Shown: in pieces, positions 47,069-55,335 of the stretch | Numbering within the stretch: position 1 is the stretch's first letter | Layout: each line of letters starts with the position of its first letter | Source of the DNA: JACCXG01 sp963785755 | Lineage (GTDB): Bacteria; Acidobacteriota; Vicinamibacteria; Vicinamibacterales; 2-12-FULL-66-21 | DNA length: 55,866 nt | Assembly: GCA_963785755.1 (NCBI GenBank) | Contig: CAWAXG010000054.1 | Span: 1-55,866 of the forward strand | Reading direction: 5' to 3' | Made by a program: the position numbers and the translations under genes | The notes under the pieces: generated by a model | Databases searched by the model: none | The model's input: only the letters and a program-made list of their open reading frames with translations | Told to the model about the DNA's origin: nothing

Positions 47069-47949
47069 CGACGCCCGGCGCCGACGCGCGGTGGGAGAAT
47101 CCGGTTCGCCGCAAGCTCCAGAACGGCGAGCCGGTTTTCGGCGTGACGCTGACGACGCCGTCGCTCGACGTCGCCGCGCGCGCCGCCGGTCTCGGTTTCG
47201 ACTTCCTCTGGATCGAGCTCGAGCATTCGCCCATCACGCTCGAGACCGCGCGTCACATCGTCCTGGCGACACGCGGGCTGGGCGCGATGCCGGTGGCGCG
47301 GCTGCCGGTCAACGAGTTGTGGACCGCCAAGCACGCGCTCGACATGGGCATGGCCGGTGTGATCTTCCCGTTCACCAGCACTGCGGCGCTGGCACAACAG
47401 GCCGTCCAGGCCTGCCAGTACCCGCCGGCGGGGCGCCGCGGATCCGGCGCCGGGCTGGCCACGTCGTCCTGGCCGGAGCCGCTGCGCTACTACGACTCGG
47501 CCGACGCGAACGTCCTGATCGTCGCGATCATCGAGGAAGCGCGCGCGCTCGACGAGATCGAGGCGATTGCCGCGACGCCGCGCCTCGACGCGCTGTTCAT
47601 CGGCACGAGCGACCTGTCGTTCTCACTGGGCTTCCGCGGGCGGCAGGACGAGCCTCGGCTGCAACAGGCCATCGACCGCATCAAAGATGCGGCTCGACGC
47701 CATGGCAAGGCGCTCGGACGCCCGGTGGCCGACGCCGCGCAGGCACGGCAGTTGATCGACGAAGGCTTCACGCTCTTCCAGGCGGCGTCCGATCTGGGGT
47801 TCTTCGAGCGAGGGGTGCGGGAGTTCCTCGAGCCGCTCGGGCGGTTGCGCGCGCCCGGCGATCGTCCGCTCTACTGGAACTGGTTTCAAAGCGTATGCGG
47901 CTTCCGCCTTCAGGCGGAAGTTATTGTCGCGCAAGGCACTTCCGGCTAA
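47065..47949 (+). CDS. HpcH/HpaI aldolase family protein
   Basis: The GTG at 47065 overlaps the stop of the preceding gene (GTGA). The fold is a metal-dependent class II aldolase barrel: EPVFGVTLTTPSLDVAARAAGLGFDFLWIELEHS near the start, ARLPVNELWTAKHALDMGMAGVIFPF, then VAIIEEARALDEIEAIAATPRLDALFIGTSDLSFSLG. The last about 20 residues (VCGFRLQAEV) are translated REP-like hairpin sequence; the stop falls in a hairpin loop. It probably cleaves a 2-keto-3-deoxy sugar acid or similar to pyruvate and an aldehyde, fitting a sugar-acid pathway with the upstream glycoside-hydrolase-like gene. Confidence 0.88.
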   Translation: MTTPGADARWENPVRRKLQNGEPVFGVTLTTPSLDVAARAAGLGFDFLWIELEHSPITLETARHIVLATRGLGAMPVARLPVNELWTAKHALDMGMAGVIFPFTSTAALAQQAVQACQYPPAGRRGSGAGLATSSWPEPLRYYDSADANVLIVAIIEEARALDEIEAIAATPRLDALFIGTSDLSFSLGFRGRQDEPRLQQAIDRIKDAARRHGKALGRPVADAAQARQLIDEGFTLFQAASDLGFFERGVREFLEPLGRLRAPGDRPLYWNWFQSVCGFRLQAEVIVAQGTSG

Positions 47950-47958
47950 AGCCGGAAG
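47901..47958. repeat. Two REP-like perfect hairpins
   Basis: CTTCCGCC (47901) with GGCGGAAG (47913), loop TTCA; and CTTCCGGC (47939) with GCCGGAAG (47951), loop TAAA. Both have 8-bp perfect stems. They resemble the translated GFRLQAE-type repeats common in Acidobacteriota. Confidence 0.8.
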
Positions 47959-48007
47959 CCACGCAACGTTCTCGTCCTTCACAACCGCCGTAGCGTGCAG
48001 CGCCGAG

Positions 48008-48190
48008 CAGCCATGACTCGGTGAACACCGCGTGGTTGATCACCTGCCGCTGGTTCGACGTGTAGATAGCGTGGATGCGGCCGTCGGCGCCCTGGAGCAC
48101 AATCGGGTACGCGAAATCTCCCGGACCTTCGGCGATGTTCGGCGGCGTGCGTAGGTCGCATCGCCGTCAGCCGAAAACGCGGAGGTACTG
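48008..48190 (-). pseudogene. Partial duplicate of the sialidase-fold gene end
   Basis: The plus-strand sequence here repeats the sequence at about 49292-49475 with few changes, encoding on the minus strand GDATYARRR, then GDFAYPIVLQGADGRIHAIYT and NHAVFTESWLLG. A deleted base puts part of it out of frame. It has no start and ends abruptly. It is a fragment left by duplication of the 3' end of the gene at 49292-50363. Confidence 0.75.
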
Positions 48191-48347
48191 CAGGAGAAAG
48201 GCCCGTAGCGAGGTTTTCGGCCAGTCGACCCGCTGAGAGAGGCCCTGCTTCCCCGGTGGATGCAACAGAAGCCTTCGATGAGATTGATCAAGGACGCATG
48301 CGTCGGCGTGTGATGGAAGGTGACGCGCCGATGCCGTGGGCCGCCGG

Positions 48348-49067
48348 TCAGCGCACACGATCGGCAATCGTGTCGTTATGAAACGCCGAATGCTGCCGTG
48401 TCTCTTGCCAGCCCTGTCCACCGGCCGCGCTCGTCCGATCGGCGCCGAAGTCCTGCCACGAGTTGTATCGGGTGATGGTCAGGAACGTCCACGCGCCGCC
48501 CTCGAGATGCTGCAGCACGGCATTGCCACCCGCCTTCGATGTCGGATCCGGACGGCTGAGCAGCTCCTGCAGCTGGACGCGGTGCCCCGGGGCCTGCCGA
48601 TGCACAGAGACGATGTACACCGAGTTGCCCGAGCCGGCGAAGTCCATCGTCTTCTGGAACTCGGCCCAGGACGGACCGCCGACAAATGTGTCCTCGTGCC
48701 ACGCGCCCGGGGCCGTCGCGCTGGTCGCCGTGGGAGGCGGCGGCGTGATTTCGACCGTGGCGCGCTGGCCCACGTGCTCGATCAGGCAGTAATCCCAGTC
48801 GGCGCCTTCCTGGTGGCGCAGCAGGATGTAATGCGCGGCCATCGGATTCTTGGGATCCCGTGTCTTGAGGTTCTTCTCGAGCGCTGCCGCCTGCCCGGGT
48901 GCTGCCTTGGCGAACTGCACGTGGTACACGTCGGTCGGCGCGGGTGCCGCGGCTGGCGTCTGGGCGTCGGCAACGGACCCGACGCAGAGAACCACCGCCG
49001 CAAGCACCGGATTAAGCGATTCTTCAAAGCGTTTGCTCCTTGTTGAGATTGAGGTGACGGTGTCCAT
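48348..49067 (-). CDS. Secreted hypothetical protein
   Basis: The ATG near 49067 gives about 240 residues with a signal peptide (NPVLAAVVLCVGSVADAQ, residues about 19-36). The mature protein has DVYHVQFAKAAPGQAAALEKNLK near its start and DYCLIEHVGQRATVEI, and later SVYIVSVHRQAPGHRVQLQELL. The two similar halves suggest a pair of ferredoxin-like (Dabb/EthD-type) units, but I cannot assign a family. The upstream open frame to 49301 overlaps the sialidase-like gene's 3' end. It is the last gene of the minus-strand cluster. Confidence 0.7.
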   Translation of the reverse strand: MDTVTSISTRSKRFEESLNPVLAAVVLCVGSVADAQTPAAAPAPTDVYHVQFAKAAPGQAAALEKNLKTRDPKNPMAAHYILLRHQEGADWDYCLIEHVGQRATVEITPPPPTATSATAPGAWHEDTFVGGPSWAEFQKTMDFAGSGNSVYIVSVHRQAPGHRVQLQELLSRPDPTSKAGGNAVLQHLEGGAWTFLTITRYNSWQDFGADRTSAAGGQGWQETRQHSAFHNDTIADRVR

Positions 49068-49291
49068 CCTACACTTGAGCTCGATCGCCGGATAGTGATT
49101 TTGGGTCCCGGTTGTCGAGCAATCTGACTGGTGGCGTCGCGCAGCCAGCGACATCCACCGGCTGGGCAGCGCCGGGAGTTCCTCGAGCCTGCGTCTGGCG
49201 CTGGTTCGCTGCGCACCCGGCGATCGTCCATTTCTCTGAAATGAAGCATCCAGGCAGGCTGCGTCCGAGCCGTCAGCGCTGCTGCGCCGCC

Positions 49292-50363
49292 CAGCAGCCA
49301 TGACTCGGTGAACACCGCGTGGTTGATCACCTGCCGCTGGTTCGACGTGTAGATAGCGTGAATGCGGCCGTCGGCGCCCTGGAGCACAATCGGGTACGCG
49401 AAATCTCCCGGACCTTCAGCAATGTTTCGGCGGCGTGCGTAGGTCGTATCGCCGTCAGTCGAAAGCGCGGCGACGAGCGGCGTTCTCTTGCTCATGCTGT
49501 CGTTGAACACCAGCAGCAGGTTCCCGCTCGCAAGCTTCAGGAAATCCACCGCCGCGTTCGGGTTCTGGAACGTGGAGTCGCGTCCCTCGCTCCAGGTCCA
49601 TCCGCCGTCGGTGGACTCCGCGCGGACCATCCAGCCATCGCTGGTCGGTCCGTAGCCGCCGCCGCGGCGGGAGTAGGCGATCAGGCGCCCGGCGCGAGAT
49701 CTCGACGACGGCCGGCTGGATGTTGCCCTTCTTCGACCGGATGGCGCCGGTCTGCTTCCACTGTCCTGACGCCTTCTGATACCGGAGGAAGAGGGAAGTG
49801 CTCTCGGCGCCGACGATCTCGGGATCATTGCCGGTCTCATGGTAGATGGGCAGCAGATAATCGCCGTCCTGCAGAACAATCGGACGATTGCGCACCATCA
49901 TCCCCGCGCCCTCGTGCAGCATGAAGGCGTCGGACCATGTGGCGGCGTTGTCGCGCGAGATCTTTGCCTGGATGCGCGACGTGGACCACGTCTCGCCGTA
50001 TCGGACAACGTAGAAGAGCCACACGAGTCCATCGGGCGCCTGCCAGACGACGCCGTTGCCGAGCGATCGGAACGGATCGCGCGCGATAGCCTGCGGCGGC
50101 GTCCAGGTGGGGCTGCCCTTCGCGAGCCGCGATCCGAACACCGCCGTGTCGCGCGCGTACTCGCCCTGGCCGCCGTAGTAGACGAGGTAGAGGTCGCCGT
50201 TGGCGAGCTCGGTCAGGCAGGCAGGATGCTTGTACGGGCCGGTCGGTACTTCGGGCCCGAATACGCGTTCGATCGAGAGGCCACCTGCGGGTGTCTGTGC
50301 TGAGACACCGACCGTGGCCAGAATCACGCACAGCAGGCAGGTGAAAAAACGCGTCCGCGACAA
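49292..50363 (-). CDS. Sialidase-fold (BNR/Asp-box) secreted protein, frameshifted
   Basis: A TTG start at 50363 is likely: LSRTRFFTCLLCVILATVGVSAQ is a signal peptide. The propeller follows: YKHPACLTELANGDLYLVYYGG, an Asp-box in SRDNAATWSD, MMVRNRPIVLQDGDYLLPIYHE, then a frameshift near 49692 after QPAVVEIS. The next frame continues GRLIAYSRRGGGYGP and a second Asp-box, STDGGWTWSEG, then NQRQVINHAVFTESWLLG. The end is abrupt and reads on into unrelated sequence, so the C-terminus may be truncated. These proteins include sialidases and other exo-glycosidases; the exact substrate is unknown. The MITE-like element lies directly upstream. Confidence 0.75.
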
Positions 50364-50378
50364 CTCCCAACTCCCAAC

Positions 50379-50780
50379 GTCTCTGTTTAGAGGGTCAGAC
50401 GCGCCGAAAGCCGCATCGTCCCCCGCGGCGCAGTGACGGGCGAGCCTCGGGGGGAAGAACACGAGACGCGGATGTGCGCGGATCTCCAGCGGTCGTGCAC
50501 GCCGGCTGCAAGCCGGCGTGTCGTGAACGGGAACCGGGACAGGCACAAACCGGCCTGCCTCTCTCCGCCGGCTTGTGCCTGTCCCGGGTTCCCGTTCACA
50601 CCCGCGCAACGCGCGGGCACGACCGCTCGCCGACCGCAGATGGGCGCGCTCGCCCGCGTCGCACGATCCGCGCAGATCCGCGTCAATCCGCGACTCGTGC
50701 CTGCCAGCGGTACGCCACGAGCCTCGCCGGCCGCCGCGGTCACTGGGGATGTTGGACGGTGGGATGCGCTAACCAGAGAC
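50379..50780. mobile_element. MITE-like element, copy 2, with four-way-junction core
   Basis: A non-coding element of 402 bp, inverted relative to copy 1. Terminal inverted repeats: GTCTCTGTTTAG (50379-50390) and CTAACCAGAGAC (50769-50780), 11 of 12 pairing. CTCCCAAC occurs on both outer sides, inside a CCCAACT tandem repeat, so the target duplication is likely but its length is unclear. The core (50488-50627) can fold with an outer 11-bp stem, AGCGGTCGTGC with GCACGACCGCT, around three hairpins: ACGCCGGC/GCCGGCGT, a long imperfect stem (50523-50554 with 50567-50599), and CCCGCGC/GCGCGGG. Copy 1 lacks the long stem. Confidence 0.8.
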
Positions 50781-50966
50781 CTCCCAACTCCCAACTCCCA
50801 AGGGACTCTCAAGCGACCGGCCCGGAATCCTTTGGGAATTGGGAGTTGCCCGCCGTCGCTTGCCGTCCGAATCTCAGGCAAGCTCTGGCGAGGTCTCGCC
50901 GTAGCGCGACTGCGTCGGGCACGCGCGGAGGCGGAGAGGTTGGGAGTTGACATGTCTCGCTCTCTT

Positions 50967-51647
50967 CTAGTGTCCGTACTTCCTCCGTCGCAGCTGCTCG
51001 ACGTTGAACCCGGGCGTCCGGATGAAGTCCATCAGCGCGCGCTCGTCGTCGCGCACCCGCTGGACCGCCGCCAGCAGGTCCGTGGTCGGGATGTCCGGGA
51101 CCGTCAACACGCCGTTGACGTCGCCGTGGAGCAGCGCCTCGGGCGCGACCGGCATGCCGAAGATCTCGACCGGCACGCCCACGTCCACGATTACGGCTTT
51201 GCCGTGCGAGACGACGAAGCCGGGACAGAAGTAGTGGAATCCGAGGGCGCGCACTTCCGCGGCGTCGCGCAGTCCTGCGTCGCAGACGCATCCCGCCGCG
51301 CCCAGCGCACGCGCCGTCGTCGCCATGACCTCTCCCATGTGGCACCCGCGGGAGCGGTCGCGGCCGATGTCCTGGATGACGATGACCGCGGGCTTCGGTG
51401 CCCGCTCGACGGCCTCCCACAAGCGAAGGAGCCCGTCGGCATCCTGGCGTGTGTCGCTCGTGCTTTCCGCGGTGCAGGTCACGGCATAGCCAGTCATCGT
51501 GCCCAGCTCGGGAAACGCGCACCGAAGATCGAGGCCCGCATAGCCGGTCGTACGGGGTCGCACGTCGAAACGCTCGATCGCGTTCGAGAGCGTCGGGCTG
51601 TCGATCGCGCGGAGCGCGGCAATCTCCTCGGCCGTCCGTGCACGCAC
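50967..51647 (-). CDS. RraA/HMG-aldolase-like family protein
   Basis: The GTG at 51647 follows a GAGGAG box six bases away; the frame upstream is an overlap with the MFS gene. 226 residues: DSPTLSNAIERFDVRP, VIVIQDIGRDRSRGCHMGEVMATTARALGAAGCVCDAGLRD is the typical substrate and metal segment, and VDVGVPVEIFGMPVAPEALLHGDVNGVLTVP is the C-terminal conserved block. Members cleave HMG-type or related hydroxy acids, or regulate RNase E; here a carbon-catabolic aldolase role fits the neighbouring transporter and glycoside-hydrolase-like gene. The frame is intact. Confidence 0.85.
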   Translation of the reverse strand: MRARTAEEIAALRAIDSPTLSNAIERFDVRPRTTGYAGLDLRCAFPELGTMTGYAVTCTAESTSDTRQDADGLLRLWEAVERAPKPAVIVIQDIGRDRSRGCHMGEVMATTARALGAAGCVCDAGLRDAAEVRALGFHYFCPGFVVSHGKAVIVDVGVPVEIFGMPVAPEALLHGDVNGVLTVPDIPTTDLLAAVQRVRDDERALMDFIRTPGFNVEQLRRRKYGH

Positions 51648-51667
51648 TTTCGTCTCCTCCGTAGCGA

Positions 51668-52954
51668 TCAGCGCGCCGCCAGCTCCTGCTGCAATCGCGC
51701 GGCGTCGCGTGTGACGAAGAACACGATCCCAATCAGCAGCAGCACGCCAGCGGCCAGGTAGACGGTCGACGCCAGCGCGATCGCCGTGCCGAGGCCACGG
51801 TCCTCGGCGAGGAAACCGATTACCAGCGGCGCCGTGCCGCCGCCGCCCAGCCAGCCGATCGTGTTCATGAACCCCGCCGCCGCGCCGCGCGCTTCCGGGC
51901 GCACGACGTCGAAGACCGACGCGAAGATGTTCGCGTCGTAGAGACCCTTGAAGAGCCCCCACAGCGTCAGCGCGACGATCAGCCACCCGATCGACTGCGT
52001 CATCCCGCACAGCACCACGAACGGCGCACCGCCGAGCACGCCCACCATCTGCACCGCGAGCCGGCCGCGCGGCGACCGGCGGCGCCATGCGTCCGCCAGC
52101 CAGCCGCCGAGTGGCGCGCCGACCATGCTGGCGAGCTGCACGAACACGGTCGCGGTGAGCCCGGACATCGCCAGGCCCAGGTGGAACCTGTCGTAGAGGA
52201 ACTTCGGCATCCACGACAGCAGGACCACCGCGACGAAGTTCGCGCACATGAACGCGCCCATCAGACAGAGCAGCGTGGGCGTGCGGCCGACCAGCCCCAG
52301 GAACTCGCCGAAGCGAAGCCGTCCGGCGACCGCATGGCCGTGCCCGCCCGCCTCGGCGAGATCCGCCGCCCCGCGCCGCGGCTCGACCAGGTGGCGCTGC
52401 AGCACAAGGCCGAGCAGGATGCCGAGCCCGCCGAACACGATGAACGAGAGCCGCCATCCGTAGTACTGGCCGATGAGGCCGGCGAAGAACCCGCCGCCGA
52501 TCGTGCCGATATACACGCTCGTCTGGTGCAGCCCCATCGCGCGCGAGCGCGTCCGGCTGTCGTGGTAGTCGCTCACGAGCGACATCGAGGCCGGGTAGTA
52601 GAACGTCTCGCCGAGCCCCTCCGCGGCCCGCCAGAACAGGAGGTGCTTGAAGTCCCACGAGAAGATCGTCGCGATGCAGATGGCGCTCCACGCGTAGAGG
52701 CCGCCGAGGATCGCGCTCCGCCGCTTCACGCGGTCCACGATCCAGCCCGCAAACGGGGCCCCGAGCCCGTAGACCCACGCGAACGCCGATCCGAGCAGGC
52801 CCAGCTGCACGGAGGTCAGCTGCATTTCCTGCTCGAGCAGCGGGAACACCGAGAAGATGGCCTGGCGGTCGGCGTAGTTGAAGAACGAGATGCACCACAG
52901 CATCGCGACGACGTGCCACTTGTAGTTCGTCGCCAGCGAACGGTCCATCTTCAT
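51668..52954 (-). CDS. MFS transporter
   Basis: A protein of 428 residues with 12 membrane helices. The family motif appears as GWIVDRVKRRSAILGG after helix 2, and again as GGWLADAWRRRSPRGRL in the second half. FFNYADRQAIFSVFPLLEQEM resembles the sialic acid/hexuronate (ExuT/GudP-like) branch of anion:cation symporters. Its start overlaps the stop of the glycoside-hydrolase-like gene by four bases (ATGA), so the two should be co-translated; the RraA-like gene follows. It probably imports the product of that enzyme. Confidence 0.9.
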   Translation of the reverse strand: MKMDRSLATNYKWHVVAMLWCISFFNYADRQAIFSVFPLLEQEMQLTSVQLGLLGSAFAWVYGLGAPFAGWIVDRVKRRSAILGGLYAWSAICIATIFSWDFKHLLFWRAAEGLGETFYYPASMSLVSDYHDSRTRSRAMGLHQTSVYIGTIGGGFFAGLIGQYYGWRLSFIVFGGLGILLGLVLQRHLVEPRRGAADLAEAGGHGHAVAGRLRFGEFLGLVGRTPTLLCLMGAFMCANFVAVVLLSWMPKFLYDRFHLGLAMSGLTATVFVQLASMVGAPLGGWLADAWRRRSPRGRLAVQMVGVLGGAPFVVLCGMTQSIGWLIVALTLWGLFKGLYDANIFASVFDVVRPEARGAAAGFMNTIGWLGGGGTAPLVIGFLAEDRGLGTAIALASTVYLAAGVLLLIGIVFFVTRDAARLQQELAAR

Positions 52955-55335
52955 TGCCGAATCACCCAGGCCTCGACCAGCCGCGAGTATTCCCGCCAGT
53001 TGACGGCGCTCTCGTCGATGTCGTCGAAGGTCAGCGTGATGACGCCATCCTTCACGAGCGAGGCCGGCACCGCGAACTCGAGGAGATCCCCGCGCTCGCG
53101 CGCGGCGCGCGAGGGCGCGACGGCCTGTCCGTCGATGCGGAGGCGCACCTCACCGGGCGCCTTCGGCCTGATCACGTTGAGCCGGACCAGATAAATGGCG
53201 TCGGGATCCAGGTGGCGGTAGACGATCCCCTTGGGCCAGCGCAGGCTGGTGAGCCACGACAGTCGCGTGCGGCTCGGGCCGCCCTCCCAGGTGAAGTGCG
53301 GTATCGGATCCTCCGGCCTGAGGGTCTCCGGCACGAGCGAATCGCCCCGCAGCACGTGCGGCGACGCCGCCACGTTCCCCACATCGTCGTAGAAGCTGCC
53401 GGGGCCTGGACGGGTCCACGTGGCGAGCGTGCGCAGACGCGCGAGCCGCGCCGCCTCGTCTGGCAGGGCGCGCACCGCGGTGAACTGGTCTTCGAGCCAC
53501 CAGCGGTTGTTGAGCGGGTGGTCGACGAAGTCGAGCACGGCCCCGCGCTCGTAGCCGCTGGCCGAATGCTTTTCCATGCTCGTCTGCATGCGGATGCTGC
53601 CGAAGAGCGCGTCGCACAGGGCTTCGATCCGCTTCCGCCATGCCAGGCAGCAGTCGTCCGGCATCGCGCGCCCGAGGATTGCGGCGGCACGGTCCATGGC
53701 GCGGCCGGCGCCGAGCGCGGGCGCCGCGGCGAGCACATCGAGCGCATCCGACTCGAGCCGCGTCTCGTGAATGAGGCGATGGCGCGTGTAGGCGTCGTAG
53801 TACGCGCGCATCAGGTGCATCTGCCAGCGCCAGTTCGTCTCGAGTTCCGGCGCGGCGCCCTCCAACTCGCGCCACAAGGCCAGTGTGGCGTCGACGCCGC
53901 CATTGGCGGCGAGCGAGCCTTCCCAGTTGCGTTCGAGGGCCAGGAGACCGTCGGCCGCACGTTCGGCGACGATGGCGCCGAAGAAGAGGCGAGTGTAGTC
54001 GAGCGCGATGCCGCGGACGTCCGCGTCCGGGTCCCACGATTTCCGCGTCCACAACGCCTTGTTGAAGTCGTCGTTGACGCCGTCGGAGTAGCTGATGAAG
54101 CCGTCGGTGTACGGCGCGAGCGCGTCGTGCACTTTCGCGTAGAACACCGGGCGCGGGTTCACCGGCTCGCGGCCGAGCGTGAAGTTGAACGCCGGGTCCC
54201 ACCAGGGGACCGGGTACTGGGACCGCACCGTGTGCGTGATGTCGGGGTAGTCGCGGAGGGGATAGCGCCGGTTGAGCCGGCCTCGAGTCTCGGGAATCGG
54301 ATAGCTGCCTGGACCGGCCACCAGTCCCCCAAGCCAGTCCGGCTGGTCGCGATCGATCCACGCGAACAGGAAGTCGATCTCGCTCCTGTCGAAATGCTGA
54401 AGCGACAGCCAGACCTTCGCGGATGGATGACGGCGCTTCAGGCGTGCGGCGATGTCGGCCAGGTAGGGCACAACCAGCGACGCCGCGTTATCGCCGGGGT
54501 CGCCGCCGGGCAGGAAGATCGCATCGAGTCTCGGCAGGTCGGCGAACAACGCGTCGAGCGATTGAAGCGCCTCCGACCGCCGTGCCGAATCCTTCAGATC
54601 GAAGTCCGCCGGCGTCCACAGCCAGTACCTGGACGTCGTACTTCTTGCAGATGGCGCTGAGGCGTCGATTCATCGCCTCGCGCGAGATCGGCATCAGCGG
54701 GCTGACGCGGGTGTCCTGGAACGGGATGTTCTCGACGGCGTTGCCGCCAAGCAGCACGATCTCGCGGACGTACTGGTCGAACTGCGCTTCGGTCCAGCCG
54801 TCGTAGGTGTTCGAGTGATGGCGGTAGCCGAGCTGATGGCCGCGGATGGCATACCGCGGCGCCGTCTCGACGTCGACTGCGGCATCGAGTGTCGCGGTTC
54901 CCCGGCCCCACGAGAGCGTGCGGAGCAGTCGTCCGACGCCGAAGAGCGCGCCGCGGGCGTCGGCGCCGAGGATCCAGATGACCGGCCTTCCCTCGCGCGT
55001 GCCGGACACCAGGCGATAGGCTTCCGGTCGCACTGCGATCGCCGGCATCGACGCGCCCCATTCGGGCCTGGCGCCGACAGCAATCGCGACCGAGACACCC
55101 TGTGCCGGCCACTGATCGGTCGTCGTCCAGACGAAACCGGTGCGCTTCTCGATCTCTTCACGGAGCACGTCCGCGGCGAGCCGTTCGGCGGCGGCGTCAG
55201 CCCCGCGCCGCGGGATCACGATCGCGGCCGCGCGCAGGTCAACCGGAGCGGCTGAGGCCGATGGCGCGGCAAGCCGGCGAGCGCGATGACGATCGCGAAC
55301 CAGAACCGCACGGGCGCAGGCAGCCGGCCGGTCAC
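52951..55335 (-). CDS. Secreted glycoside-hydrolase-like protein (paralogue), frameshifted
   Basis: The GTG at 55335 overlaps the stop of the preceding gene by four bases. It opens a signal peptide (RLPAPVRFWFAIVIALAGL) interrupted by a missing base near 55275. The mature part matches the protein at 44618-47068: GADARGALFGVGRLLRTL, RGHQLGYRHHSNTYDGWTEA, then an extra base near 54628. The second part continues WLWTPADFDLKD, LPRLDAIFLPGGDPGDN, GFISYSDGVNDDFNK and LALERNWEG. The C-terminal beta domain follows a linker near residue 600. About 790 residues after repair. Two paralogues in one region suggest different but related substrates. Confidence 0.75.
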
